64,000 bases of DNA from Macquaria australasica. Its lineage: Eukaryota > Chordata > Actinopteri > Centrarchiformes > Percichthyidae. The stretch covers positions 1 through 64,000 of the forward strand of contig SEMN01000146.1 in the NCBI GenBank assembly GCA_005408345.1, given 5' to 3'. The notes under the pieces are model-generated. The model was not told where the DNA came from, did not search any database, and saw nothing but the letters and a program-made list of their open reading frames with translations. The position numbers and the translations under genes were made by a program. Below, piece by piece: positions 1 through 11,787 of the stretch; position 1 is the stretch's first letter; each line of letters opens with the position of its first letter.

Positions 1-2
1 AA

Positions 3-812
3 GCTCCTCTCCTGTGGAACCAGATCCCAGTTTGTGTACAGGAGGCGGACAACCTCCTCACATTTAAGAGTAGGCTTAAGACTTTCCTCTTTGATAAAGC
101 TTATAGTTGGGCTGACTCAGGTGACCCCTGAGCCACCCCTTAGTTATGCTGCTATAGGCCTAGACTGCCGGGGGACTTCCTATGATGCATTGAGCTCCTT
201 TCTCCTCCTCTTCCTCTCCATCTGTACGCCCTCATATCCATCAATGCTTGTTATTAATTCAACTTCTTCCCGTAGTTGTGTGCTTTCTCTCTCTCTCTCC
301 CCTTCTGTTGCTTTCTGCAGGTGTTTCTGCCTCTGGAGCTGTGGAGTCTGGGTCTGTGGTTGCTGCCGCCTGCTGCCCCCGTGCTCCTGCTCTGCACCCG
401 CTGATGCTATTGCTGTTGTTGCTCTTGTTATTAGTATTGCTATTATAATGTTGCTCTTAGTGTTGTTTCCGTTGGTGTTAACATCAATTCCATTACCATA
501 TCTATGCTGTATTGAGCTGCTGTATGTTCTCTTTCCTCCTGCTCTCTCTCTCCCGCTCCCCCCTTCCCCCTTCAACCCAACCGGTCGAGGCAGATGACCG
601 CCCACCTTGAGCCTGGTTCTGCTCGAGGTTTCTACCTGTTAAAAGGGAGTTTTTCCTTGCCACTGTCGCATAGTGCTTGCTCATGGTGGGAACTGTTGGG
701 TCTCTGTAAATATAAAGAGTCGGTCTAGACCTGCTCTATTCGAAAAAGTGCCCTGAGATAACTTTGTTATGATATGGCGCTATATAAATAAAACTGAGTT
801 AAATGGGGATTT
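3..812 (+). mobile_element. 3' end of an L2-type LINE (non-LTR retrotransposon)
   Basis: The first 129 bases read as the last residues of a LINE reverse-transcriptase ORF: a stretch beginning APLLWNQIP and ending FKSRLKTFLFDKAYSWADS, closed by TGA at 129-131. The LWN..P and FKS.LKT.LF pattern is typical of the C-terminus of L2/CR1-like ORF2 proteins. A pyrimidine-rich 3' region follows, ending in a tail with GGCGCTATATAAATAAAAC. The terminal ~320 bp recurs in inverted orientation at 46257-46578. The element is 5' truncated by the window edge. The clade is inferred from memory of the family motif. The long open frames on both strands here are low-complexity CT/AG reading and not genes. Confidence 0.75.
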
Positions 813-1884
813 TTGCACCGTGTGTGAACATTTTTTCTGGTAATTAGAAGTGAGGAAGAATATCCCAAAACATATTTCACCATTGAAAAAACAAAATCAA
901 TTAAAGTTACTGAAACAAGACGATACCCGTGCAGGAGTTTTACGTTGCTCAGCAGGATGCCAGACCTCCGAAAACCCTTTGAAAAGTTGAATGTTGAGAC
1001 TACAGTCTCTCAGCTCACACAACTGGAGGAAGGCGATGAAACAGTCTGGAAAAGAAAGCACCAATTTTAGAGCTAGGTTTCAGCATGGAAATGGATGAAT
1101 CACAACCCATGCTTCCTGTTTTCAGTGGCTGCAATAGCTGTGCTACATATAAGTCTAGGAAAATTCAAGATTTTAAAAGGAAAAACCGAAGTCAGTCCTT
1201 AGTCATATTATCAATATTTTCCACATGCAATTGTCCAACTGTATACTAGCAGTAGATTTATGGATCTTTGCTTTGCTGTACATAAATGAATTAGAAAATA
1301 CACATATAATTCCCTTGATAAGAGGAAGTCACTAAGATGAAGTGTAATGAAACTCTACATGATGACAATATAGTACAGTAAAACATTCTTACAAGAAATA
1401 TATTAATCGAAATCCTAAATCATAATTCCTATATGACATTCATATGAGTCTGATCTCCCTCAGTGAATATATACAAACATGAGCAAGTTAAAATTCGAAA
1501 CAAGACAAGGCTCTCTATTGAAAATGAGGTGAATGAGGTGAATGAGGACACTGTGGAATGAATATCACGGTTCAGGTTTCATGGTTCAGTCCTTGTTTCA
1601 CCACTGTGAAACAAACTTGTGTGTAAAAGCTCAGCAGACAGAAGCACATCCATTGATTATATTTATTGCGCTTTACATTTTCAGTGCAGTTACTCCAGAA
1701 AGAGTGAGAGATCCTCACACTGATGTTATTTGAGCATAAGATTCTGAGAACATAAACAATTTTTCGGGTAGTTTGTAAATGAATAATATAGGCTGAAAAT
1801 GTAATGCTCTTTTGTTTCAACAGATTTAAATTACAATAATTCAAATGGCTTTCATGGAAGACTACTTACACAAATGGAAAAAAC
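813..1884. other. Intergenic DNA, nothing recognised
   Basis: AT-rich sequence without a convincing exon or transposon end. Short open frames here have no recognisable motif. Confidence 0.5.
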
Positions 1885-2427
1885 AGTTAGATGAGACGAC
1901 CCATACCACTCTCATATCTGTCCGTTAAATATAAAGCATCAGCCAGAAGATAGTTAGCTTATTAGCACAGAGAATGGAAGAGATACTTACTCACTTTCTT
2001 GCTGAGAGTTAGATGAGAAGATTGATACCACTCATATCTGTCCATTATCTATAAGGCTACAGTCAGCAGGCGGTTAGCTTAACATAACATGAGAGGAAAC
2101 AGCTAGGTTCAGCTAGGCTCCTACCACCTACCAGCACCTCTAAAGTTCAATAATAAACACGTTACATCTCGTTTGTTTAATTCGTAAAAAAAGCAAAAAA
2201 TAAAATAAACGTAAACATAAAAATAACATGTCACAAGTTATAACATGTTAATTAGTGAGCTTTTGAGATGCCAGTAGGCAGAGTTTGCTACCTTCGGGCC
2301 GAGCCATGCGGGCTGCTTCCTCCTGTTTCCAGTCTTCACGCTACACTAAGCTAAGCTAATGGGTTCTGGCTGTAGCCTTATATATTGGACAGATATGAGA
2401 GTGGTATGGATCATGTCATCTAACTCT
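1885..2427. mobile_element. MITE with imperfect terminal inverted repeats
   Basis: The left end begins AGTTAGATGAGACGACCCAT and continues into CACTCTCATATCTGTCC. The right end, read in reverse complement, begins AGTTAGATGACATGATCCAT and continues identically into CTCATATCTGTCC. The left arm is partly duplicated (second copy near 2008-2050). Internal text such as GCTTAGCTTA and CACCTACCAGCACCTCTAAAG is common in non-autonomous DNA transposons of fish genomes. No coding capacity is seen. The superfamily was not determined. Confidence 0.6.
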
Positions 2428-2927
2428 ATGCAAAAAAGCAAACAGTAGTATTTCCCAAAATGTCAAACTATATGTAAATCTTTATGTACTTTTGTAGGAT
2501 TCTGAAGCTTATTTGAGTGTGAGAATAAGAGCGAGTCGTGTTTTATCACTTGTGGGCTGATCGGAATCTCAGATTAAAGCTGGTGTAGGCAAAATCTGTG
2601 CAACCTATTCAAAACCTTCCGCCTCTCTCTCTGCTGCCTCGTATCACTTTGCTAAGCCCCTCCCACCAAACCCACAACTTCTGCCACTGTCCCCCCTCAA
2701 AAGTTATTCCCCACTGTTTGTCATCATACCTCATGAGCGCCATGGCATCAAACATAATGAGCCTGAAGCTCCGTGTGGAGCCGGGACGTGTTGTTTTGTA
2801 CTATACGCTGCTGTAGGCAAAGGAGGTGTGAAATTTATCACAAGTTGCAGGATTTTCCGCCATTGAATCAATCAAGCTTTCACCATCTGAAGGCACATGT
2901 ACGTGCATCTTGTTGCTTAGCCAATAG

Positions 2928-3516
2928 GAACGCACTGCCGCCTCAGCCGCAGGTGCCCCAGCAGCCTCAGCCGCGGGTGCCCCAGCAGCCTCAGCCACAG
3001 GTGCCCCAGCAGCCTCAGCCGCAGGTGCCCCAGCAGCCTAGCTGTCAGCCGCAGCAACCTCCGGAGCCCGTTCCCGTCGAGCTCCAGCCGCAGCAGCCTC
3101 CGGAGCCAGTTCCCGTCAAGCTGCAGTCTCCGGAGCCAGTTCCCGTCCAGCTGCAGCCTCCAGTGCCAGTTCCTCCAGAGCGGCTCCTTCCTCGTCGCCG
3201 GCCTCCTGCCCGGCCTCCAGAGCGGCTCCTTCCTCGCCGCCGGCATCCTGCCCGGCCTTCAGAGCAGCTCCTTCGTCGCTGCCGGCATCCTGTCCGGCCT
3301 CCAGAGTGGTTCCCCGTGTCTGGTTGCCCTCCAGGTCATCCGCCTGAGGGGTCCTGTCCGACCTCTGCCCTGTCCCCAGGCCGTCCGCCTAAGGGGTCCT
3401 GTCCGGCCTCTGCCCTGCCTCCAGGTCGTCCGCCTGAGGGGTCCTGTCCGGCCTCTGCCCTGCCTCCAGGTCGTCCGCCTGAGGGGTCCTGTCCAGCCTC
3501 AGGTCTGGTTTTTCTC
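2928..3516 (+). repeat. Proline-rich tandem-repeat block (minisatellite-like, open on + strand)
   Basis: Three adjoining arrays share one open frame (2773-3672). About four 24-bp units near 2941-3035 encode QPQVPQQP; roughly 42-bp units near 3175-3306 encode PPERLLPRRRPPARP variants; and about 3.8 units of 45 bp near 3332-3510 encode GRPPEGSCPASALPP. The frame has no recognisable folded domain, start context or splice-supported neighbours, and it runs out into unrelated AT-rich DNA. Similar Pro/Arg-rich stretches are common inside fish transposons, so I call it a repeat block and not a host gene. It is much more GC-rich than its surroundings. Expression cannot be excluded. Confidence 0.55.
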
Positions 3517-6375
3517 TCTATTTTTTTCTCCAAAAACAGTTATGATGTTTTTAGCACCTTGGAGCAACTCAACTACAAAGTCCTGTGTTTTTTTTATTTT
3601 TATCATTTCTTAGTACTGTTCACACTTTTCTCCAAATACCCAGTGGATACAGTCATGTCCCACAGACAGTGAGATAGTGTTTAGACCTTATTAAACCTCT
3701 TAGCTAAAATATTGTATAATCCACCGCTCACTTTCCTCCATTCACCAGCAGCAGTGAATGGAGATACTGTGCTAGATAACTGCTCCTGTTGCAAAACTAC
3801 AGAGCTGCTCGCCCTCCTTTCCTTAACCAATATGTCAAATTAACCACAAAAGTCAAGACATCTGGGACTTTCATTGTGTCAACTTGCAAGTGAGACATTA
3901 CTGTGTCACAACAGGAAGTCCTGACATGCTAAAGTGCTTTAAAAAGGACCCAATTCCTCATACCGAAGCAATAGTGAAGTGGAGACCCTTGAATCACTAA
4001 CATGAAAATAAAATAAAAAAGGTAAGAAACCTCCTTTATCCTCTGAAAATTCATTTTCATGTGTTTTTTTTTCATTCATGCCTCTTCGGTTCAATATTAA
4101 GGTCAAGGATGTTGTTTTGCGTTCTCATATGCTCTTTTCCATGTGTAACTGATGGGTTTTTATGAGCGACTGGATACGTGTGTCATGCTAATGCTCATAA
4201 CATTTCCATATCCTAATAATTGGCAACACATCAGCTGTGTGTCTTGGCTACACACTAATCTTTGTACACTAATCATTTTCAGTGGCCTCTCTTGAATGCA
4301 GACTGTAGAGAACTGGCTTTCTGTGGTTTCCACAGAATCAACAGGCTCTTGCTTGATGACAGCAGGGTCATCTTCATTTTACAAACAGAAGTCAGTGGGA
4401 CTGATTTTGCTACTCATTACTCATTAAAGCACAGCATTTCAACATGGACGTCATGACATGATTGGCATTATAAGTGGCTCAAGGTGTTGTTGTTTGGTCA
4501 GGAAGTTTCCATGGATGCAACAAATCAGTGTTCTGCCTGTTCAGGGAAAGCAGTAAACAGTCGACAGTAGTCAGCTGAGTCATGTGTAAGTACTGCTATG
4601 AGTCTGCCAAGTCTGCTGGTTATAACCAAAATTTGTATTTTATTTTATATTTATTTTATTATTCTTTAAATATTGTCAACATAATTTTGAATTTTAAGTA
4701 GCAGTTCAACATATTTTCTAATATAGATGTGAGGAACAAGCTAACCACAGTGGATATGCATAGAACGTGACTCATGTTATTTCTCAAGAGACAAGAGTGT
4801 TTTCATATATATACATACATTATTAATGAATATAAATTAAAATAAACCAAACTCTGTTTTTAACATCTTTAGGCTTCCAGGGATATGTTTCATGGAACAA
4901 TTGAATGTTAGGTCAAGGTCCTGTTAATACATACATTCTCACTTATTTTGTTTCAAGGTTGAAGACAGGTTTAGAAATTTTGTGAGGTCACTAAAAGTGT
5001 AAACCTGCAGCCCTAACAGGTGCAAGAACTCATACTCTCCCAAATATCATAAAGTAATACTATAAAGAAGTGAAAGTGATATTGGGAAAACTACTAATAA
5101 ACACATTAAAAGGTACCCTGTGGAGTTTCTGGGTTTCCGCTTTGTATCCTGAATGCGCACAAGGATGCAACCAAGGTTAGCTAAGGCACTTGCAAACATA
5201 ATACTGCATAGTTTTCTGATTTAGCCACATCCCACTACACAAGTTGCATATTGTCAAAATGCTTTAGCTTAGCTTACAGCAATATAGTTAGCCTAAAACT
5301 GACATCTGGATATTTGACTGACCAGTGACAAAATGCTTACTGCACACACAGGCATACTGAGTGACAGGATCCCACAGTTTTCACATTCTTCCTGCTGATG
5401 CCTCACGTCTGTATCCACTTTTGTCTTAAAGGCTCAGTTTTTGGCTTCGGCAGCTTTTAAAAACTTAGTTCTGGGTTCTTTACCCTGTTGGTAGTGTGTC
5501 TCACCACACAGCAGCTTTTAGGCATGTTTCTGTTGTTTGCTAGCAGACCAAGGAGGCACCTTCACAGAATTTGAAAACGTCACTAAGTACTGTTCAGAAC
5601 ATCTTAAAATGATTTATCACTTAATTTCAGTTGTACACCGCATTGTGTGGGAACAGCGCTTATCAACCTATTAAAAAATCCAGCAATTTTAGTCTGCATA
5701 TCTGGCATAATGTGTTATTTTTTTCAACGTACACACACTAAAACACTGTAAGAATGGCTATATGACATGCAGTTGGAGCTCAGTGGTATTTGATTAGGAC
5801 AGATGGTGTGAAATCTGTCTGCTGTATTAGATTGTTTGAACTGGCTCACAATAAACTGTTGTAGCAAATACAAACACAACCCATGAGGTTCTAAGTTAAA
5901 TTTAAGTCAAATGACGTTTTGCTGATCTAACAATGATTTTAATGCCTCATTAACAGCAATTAACCCACTTAGAATGACACACACTAAATACTACATAAAG
6001 TCATGTGTGTGAAATTTAAGGTTTAAAATTTGGATTTACTGGCCTCATGGATGAAGGCCATGACCAATGCTACGAGGTCAGCTGGACATGCATCATTACA
6101 TTTGTTGTTCTCTTTAAAATGGGGTCCACCCATTGTTAACATACATTAACTGCCCAGCACAGGCCTTATTTTGAAAAAATAAAATCCATTACTTTGTTAT
6201 TGGTACCAGTGCAAGTTTGAATATTTTTGGAAATACTGTAAATGAATAATTATAATAAACTGACACTTGACATAGAGGTGGAGCCTCTGCAATGGCCCAA
6301 TAAACTCTTATTGCACATTTTCAGTTCATTTTGTGCCAAAATATATTTTCTATTAAATGTTACACTGCACTGTAA
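3517..6375. other. Intergenic DNA, nothing recognised
   Basis: Almost 3 kb of AT-rich DNA. No exon, transposon terminus or long tandem array was recognised. Confidence 0.45.
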
Positions 6376-6860
6376 ATTCTAATTAGTTAACCTTACTTAA
6401 AGAAAGCATGCAAACCGATTGCCTTAAAAAAAACGTTAAGTGGAGTAGATATTGTATGTTGTATTAACAAATGCTTATTTAGTATAGTACACTTACACTT
6501 GAGTTTAAGTAACTAAAACAAACCTCTATATTGTACTTAATAATTTACTTTGGATGAACTCTTGATTTAGTATAGACTACTCAGAATTACTATTTCAAAC
6601 AACTAAATAATTTCAATTGAATAATACTGTGTGTGTATTCCAAAAAAACACATTTATTTAAGTTGGGCTAACTAATGTGACATCTCATGCAACTTAGAAT
6701 TTCTCAGTTGTATTTCCATGAACAGCAATCTGATTTACTTGTTAAAACCATGCCAAGCGATTGCCTTAAAAAGTCTGAGTAAGTGTTACTTGTGTAACTT
6801 AAGTGCTTCAAACATCCATTGTACAATAATGAAAAACAGGTTCCATTCTCCTAAAATAAT
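6376..6860. repeat. AT-rich repeat with an internal direct duplication
   Basis: The words CGATTGCCTTAAAAA occur at about 6417 and again at about 6758, each preceded by a CATGC-like word and followed by TAAGTG-like text, suggesting a duplicated or two-armed non-autonomous repeat. No coding sequence is seen and exact ends are uncertain. Confidence 0.35.
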
Positions 6861-6912
6861 TCCATTTACAGTTACACATAATAAATCAAGATAGTGACAC
6901 AGGTCAAAGTTC

Positions 6913-7020
6913 AATAATAATAATAATAATAATACATTTTATGTATATAGCGCTTTTCATGGTACTCAAAGACACTTTAGACAAGTTAAAATAATCATAG
7001 ATAAAATAAAACATTAAATA
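6913..7020. repeat. (AAT)n followed by fish interspersed-repeat tail
   Basis: A run of AAT triplets (6913-6933) is followed by ACATTTTATGTATATAGCGC and CTCAAAGACACTTTA. This 'tttatatagcgcttttca' text is a very common fish retroelement end. The same type of text appears at 16445 and 53060. Confidence 0.5.
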
Positions 7021-7421
7021 ATCATAGGTAACTATGATCTGAGGGAATCCGTGGGAGATAGGATAAATAAAACCATACAGCTGACACAGCAAAGGACAAT
7101 TTAATTTTTCCTGCGTGCACTTCTACAGAACTGGTGGTTTGAGTGAGTCACTATCAGCACCAAGGCTACACAATGTCAGACATACAGTAAGTGCATTTAT
7201 ATGTGCGCATCAATATTAAAAAGTAATGACTCTGGATCTCACACATGTATGAATGAACATACACCGGCAGCCTCTAGATTTTCTGATGAGCCCATGGGCT
7301 GACAATTTGACAGGAGTGCCTTAATTTAGTTAACATAACAATAAAAAGCAACTGAATCCACTGTCAAAAACAAGTGAGATCTAATGTCAAATGTCACCAT
7401 TCTCATCCGATTATTTTCATT

Positions 7422-8765
7422 CTAACTCAGCAGGAGGTTTTTAAGAGTTTGCAGTTTTGGTGGGAGTTTGTTCTGTCCCAAGCCAAGCATCACTCTGTGA
7501 ATGAAGCTGAAAGTGTTTTTCAAGGCTTTAGGGTAGTCCAAGTGTAAAGCGTATGACAGCCCAAACAAGAGGCAAAGTGCTTGAGGTAGGTTCTGGAGAT
7601 TGTTCATTACAATACCTCCCTCAACAATGATGGCAGTAGACACTAGGTCAAGGTGGAGAGGATTTGGAGAGAGAGGCACATCTTCGCTGATGACAGTCAG
7701 CACCCCAACTGATACCTGTGCCCAGGCCTCATCACTGTCAGAATCCTGTATAGAACCGAACAAAAACAACATTACAACAGGGAAATGTTGATAGGCATGA
7801 TCAGTTGTCATCGTGTCATCTGTCCTGTCTACACTGCTTTCAAGCCTTGCTCATTAAGATATAACTTCACACACAACTACATTTAGCAGTTTTATCAACA
7901 TTAGTAGGCCTAAAACATTTTGACAAGTTTACAGATATCCAGTAAAGTATATGAAATAAATGAATTATTGAAGTCTTCCGCACATTCAATTTTCTTTGAT
8001 GTCCCCACTAGCTTGTACTAGCTAGTGTATGTGAGGGAGAGAGATGTTCTACCTCTTTCGGAGAATACACAACCATGGCATGGCAAGCTGGCTCAGCACT
8101 ATTGAGCTCAACAGTGCAACCCAGTGACATGGACTGTAAACTGAGTTAGTTTAATGCATTCATGGTATAGGTGACGCTACTAACCTAGCTCATGTGAAGC
8201 AAGGAAAACACCTTTCATCATCTCCATATGCATATACATTTTTTAAAAAGATTTTGGGGGCATTTTTGCTTTATTCGATAGTCACAGTAGAGAGACAGAG
8301 AGGGGAGAGGCGATGATGCAGCAAAGGGCTCCCTCCAAATCAAACCCTGGCTGCTGTGGTTAGGACTTGGCCTTAAAATATGTTAGTTTTTTTATCTTGA
8401 GTCATCACAAATATGCAAGTTCTAGTACTTAAATAACTTAGTTTGAGATCAAAGATGTATTTCTCTCACTTCACAGGAGCTAGGCTGGTAGATTCACCCT
8501 GCTGGCATACACTAAACTGTCACAGTTAGCATGCAGCCCATGCCCATCTTTGTGCTGAACTCACAGGGATATAATCAGCCTTAATCTTTTTATCTGACTC
8601 AGTAAGATACCGGCAAATACAAAGCAAATTTCCACACGACTCTGTGTACTCCTTTTAAGATGTAAATATGAGAACTTACGAAGCAGGTGTTGTAGAAATT
8701 ACTGGGGTCATCACCAAGTAGAACAGGGAGGCCTCGGAGTACAAGGGTGTGCATTGCTGTCACAT
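7422..8765 (-). pseudogene. SAMD3-like fish multicopy gene, C-terminal fragment
   Basis: Two exons are visible on the - strand. The upstream one (8765-8680) follows a CCACCAG acceptor and reads VTAMHTLVLRGLPVLLGDDP then SNFYNTCF, ending at a GTAAGT donor. The last one (7745-7422) follows TTCTATACAG and reads DSDSDEAWAQVSVGVL, continues through PLHLDLVSTAIIVEGGIV and LCLLFGLSYALHLDYPKALK, and ends in LQTLKNLLLS and a stop. I recognise this as the C-terminal part of a large uncharacterised fish family often labelled 'sterile alpha motif domain-containing protein 3-like'. No N-terminal exons were found nearby (the next upstream kilobase holds a LINE scrap), so this is probably a broken or very partial copy. 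A separate N-terminal part of the same family lies at 63155-63883. The family function is unknown to me. Confidence 0.6.
8235..8365. repeat. Possible SINE-like repeat
   Basis: Text with AGAGAGACAGAGAGGGGAGAG, then GCAGCAAAGGGCTCCCTCC, then AAACCCTGGCTGCTGTGGTTAGGAC resembles a widespread fish interspersed repeat with a tRNA-like B-box region. It is diverged and lies inside the intron between the two SAMD3-like exons. Assignment is from memory only. Confidence 0.35.
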
Positions 8766-9009
8766 CTGGTGGATAATGAACAAATAAAGCATTCAGAAGT
8801 TACAGTACTAACACGTCTGTCAAATTCTACTATAAATCACCAACACTACTTTAAAATACTGAAAACAATATAGGTACCAACATAAGTTCTATAGGGGTTG
8901 TAGGTTGTACGTATATGGTCTCTTACATAATGTATATTTCTTGGGTCAATCCATCTCTCAGATCATCAAATTTAAATAAAGAAAAAAAAGATGAATGTGA
9001 TGGATTAAC

Positions 9010-9310
9010 CCTTTGCTACTTTATGACAACAAAGTAATTGAATGTTCAGCTTTCAGCTTTAAGTTCCTTAGCGTACATATTACAGACTCCCTGACATGGT
9101 CTGTACACACCAATTCCCTTGTCAGGAAGACACAACACCTCTTCTCCTCTCTTCTTACTTCCATCAGGAAGACACAAGTTCTTCAAAGCCAAAAACTCTG
9201 GCTTCATGCCATTAGAACGCACCCGCACCCCCCTCCAATGCCCAAATACATATTAATATCTGAAACACCACCCAACACCTTGCATACAATGACCCCTATT
9301 TAATAATACT
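9010..9310 (+). mobile_element. LINE reverse-transcriptase scrap (Rex1/Babar-like)
   Basis: An open frame reads FKFLSVHITDSLTWSVHTNS then LVRKTQHLFSSL, matching the familiar FKYLGVHI..DLTW..N segment downstream of the polymerase core in several fish LINEs. It is short and diverged. The following text (TTTTTGCATTGTAC) could be the 3' region of the same element. Confidence 0.55.
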
Positions 9311-9499
9311 GCACATCCACTGTATTCCAAGTACTTTTTGCATTGTACCATAAATCAAGATCCATGCACTTTGTAAAACCATAAATACACCAATGTGCTA
9401 TTGTAATACTGTAAATAGTAAACACCATTGACAACTATTCTACAGCAAGCATTTCAGTACTTACATGTAAATAAGGTCTAGAAAAACACAAATAAGGTC

Positions 9500-9730
9500 T
9501 TCAATACTGACTACCTAATAACAGTTCAAATTTATTCTGATAACAGTGTAGCATAGTGAACACTTTGTTAAAAACCTCTCTGCTGGTGGTTCGAACTCCT
9601 TCCACTGAAATATTCTCCAAAATATATGCTACTGGCATCTCACCTCCAGTGTACTGAGGTCCGTGTTGACGAAGCAGTTGTTCAGTGAAGAGCCCTCTGG
9701 CAGTTGTCGCGAGCACTTCTTCTGAAAAGG
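9500..9730 (-). other. Unassigned open segment, possible exon
   Basis: On the - strand two overlapping frames are open between 9726 and 9501. One ends at a plausible GTGAGA donor after DLSTLE. I could not match either to a known family. It may be unrelated transposon sequence in front of the SAMD3-like fragment. Confidence 0.2.
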
Positions 9731-10162
9731 ATAAAGAATTTTTTTAAAGGAAGTTCCACATAATAAGAAAAGAAATAAGAATAAGAATGAGAAAACATAT
9801 TTAAAAACAACGATTGCTGCATCAGAAAATGTGAAATTAAACATTTTAGTTTAACTAACTCTAAAAAGGTGTAATCATGTAATGACTATATTATAATTAA
9901 AAAAAAATTTTTAGACACTAAAATTGCTACTTGACAAATAACTTAGATCCAAGAAGTGACTAAAGCACCACAGACTAGTTGGGTTTTGTCATGCTGTTGT
10001 AATGCTTCCTGGGCAAATTAAATTAAATTCCTGACCCTGAAAAAAATGTTTGGGACGAGATGAAGAGGGGATATTTTTCTTTCTTTCCTTGTCTACCATA
10101 AGATACAGATTGAGCTGATTTCTCATTCATTATTGGTCACAGGCCACTTAACATAGCTGATA

Positions 10163-11329
10163 TATGGCAAGCCAAAGGGATCAAATGTCGTCAGGTCGGC
10201 ACACGTCCCTGGTACATAAAACGGCGTAAAATACAGCGTCCTGACGGTTTTCACGCCGCTTTTTACGCCGTTGCATTTTAAAACGACACTTTTTACACGC
10301 ATTAAAACCTGTCCAAGACGCGTTATTTACGCCGTTTTCTTGTATGGTAATGAGCCCTTCCTCCTGTTTTACATAGCCAGTAAATCCAGAGTTTTTGTGA
10401 CCAATCGGTGAAGAGTAAAACCAGACCAAAGCAATGCATCGATGCTTACCATTGCTAGGCAAGATTGAATCTGAATACTGTACAATTTATAAAGACAACA
10501 CAGATAGCAGAGGATTATGACAGAGAACCCCCTTTTGGACATTCTCCCTGAATCGCATCAATCTCATCAACGTGCTACAAACTATTAAAAATGTTTAACT
10601 GTATTGAGCAGCCGACAATAAAGAACCGGGTACATTCTTTTTAGTGCAGGATTTAACACTAGAAGCCCCAGGGGTCGCTGTCCTCTTCTTTTATAATTGT
10701 AAGTATCTTTTATAACACTTACCACTTTGCATGGCCATCAGTCTAAAATGACACAATAATGGGTATTGGAACAAAATATTTATATACCTTAAATATCCCA
10801 AATGGACAATATTAAAAGGCATAATAATAACTATGAACAACTACCCTCACGGATGATTTCATGTTGTAACAAAACTTATATGAATAAGTAAATCGCACAA
10901 TATCACCTAATCACACTGGAGAATCCTTGATATAGCCAAGAGGGCAGCTAATGTGTTCAAAGATGTAGGCCTACATAATTTTATCTGAAAACATATTTTA
11001 TCAGACAGATTAAGTTCGATATAACTACACCCTGATATCAATCCAATTCTGAATATGTGGTTAGCTTCTGTACTAAATCAATGTTTTTTATTACTGTATA
11101 TCTAAATGTGATGTAAGTTTTCTAACCAGTAGCCTGTGCCAACAGCAGTCTATATTTCTGTTGATTGCTTTAACATACTTTGTGGCTTAAGTGGTATGTG
11201 CTATCCAGTCATGTCACCTATGTGGCTCCCTGGAAACCATGTCTTATGAGACGATAAAACATCATATTCTGTTGCTGTAATGTGTGCATCATTTGTCATC
11301 ATGTGTGCATCACTGTACATAATTTTTAT
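10163..11329 (+). repeat. Left terminal inverted repeat of the IS3EU-like element
   Basis: It matches the reverse complement of 19105-20442. The outer ~60 bp differs at about one base. A subterminal zone (10215-10345) has many ACGCCG/CGGCGT words. A ~190-bp piece (about 10470-10660) has no counterpart on the right. The inner match ends in CACTGTACATAATTTTTAT at 11329. Confidence 0.85.
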
Positions 11330-11787
11330 CTATATTTAACGCAGCACTTCTGAACAAAGTATACAGATTTAATAATAACACGCAGGATTTGGGGACTTTT
11401 ATTGCACACATATGAGACTACAACTATTGATATCAGTGAGGTGTGGTGGTGCTTGGCCCCAGTCATGAAGGGCGGTTGTGCCTTTGGACCTTGATGGACA
11501 ACAACAGGTTGTACAATTGGAAGAGCAGTGCCCAAGGGACATTCAAAGGAGAAATGCCTTCGGTCGTTCTGCACTATATCTACGCCCAAAGGTATGTGAC
11601 CCATACCTATAGTCCCATAAGGGTGGGTGATATGGCAGTATCATGATCTTTTTATAACAATAAATGTAATGTGTCCAGAATAACAATGTTTTTATTCAAT
11701 GTTATATGATTATATTGTAAGGTTATATGAAATGTATTCTTTAAGTTCTGCAAGCCACTGTTAATAATAGGCGTGTATTTATTTTAG

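Noticed and set aside
34..605. Long open frames on both strands (187 and 141 residues)
   Set aside because: They lie in the CT-rich 3' region of a LINE; low-complexity sequence keeps stops rare, and neither frame has a domain.
2773..3672. A 299-residue proline-rich protein gene
   Set aside because: The open frame is made by in-frame tandem repeats, starts from a non-ATG codon in unrelated DNA and has no supported exon structure.
11326..11646. First exon of the HECT cargo gene
   Set aside because: Open frames on both strands overlap here, but none shows family resemblance or a convincing donor.
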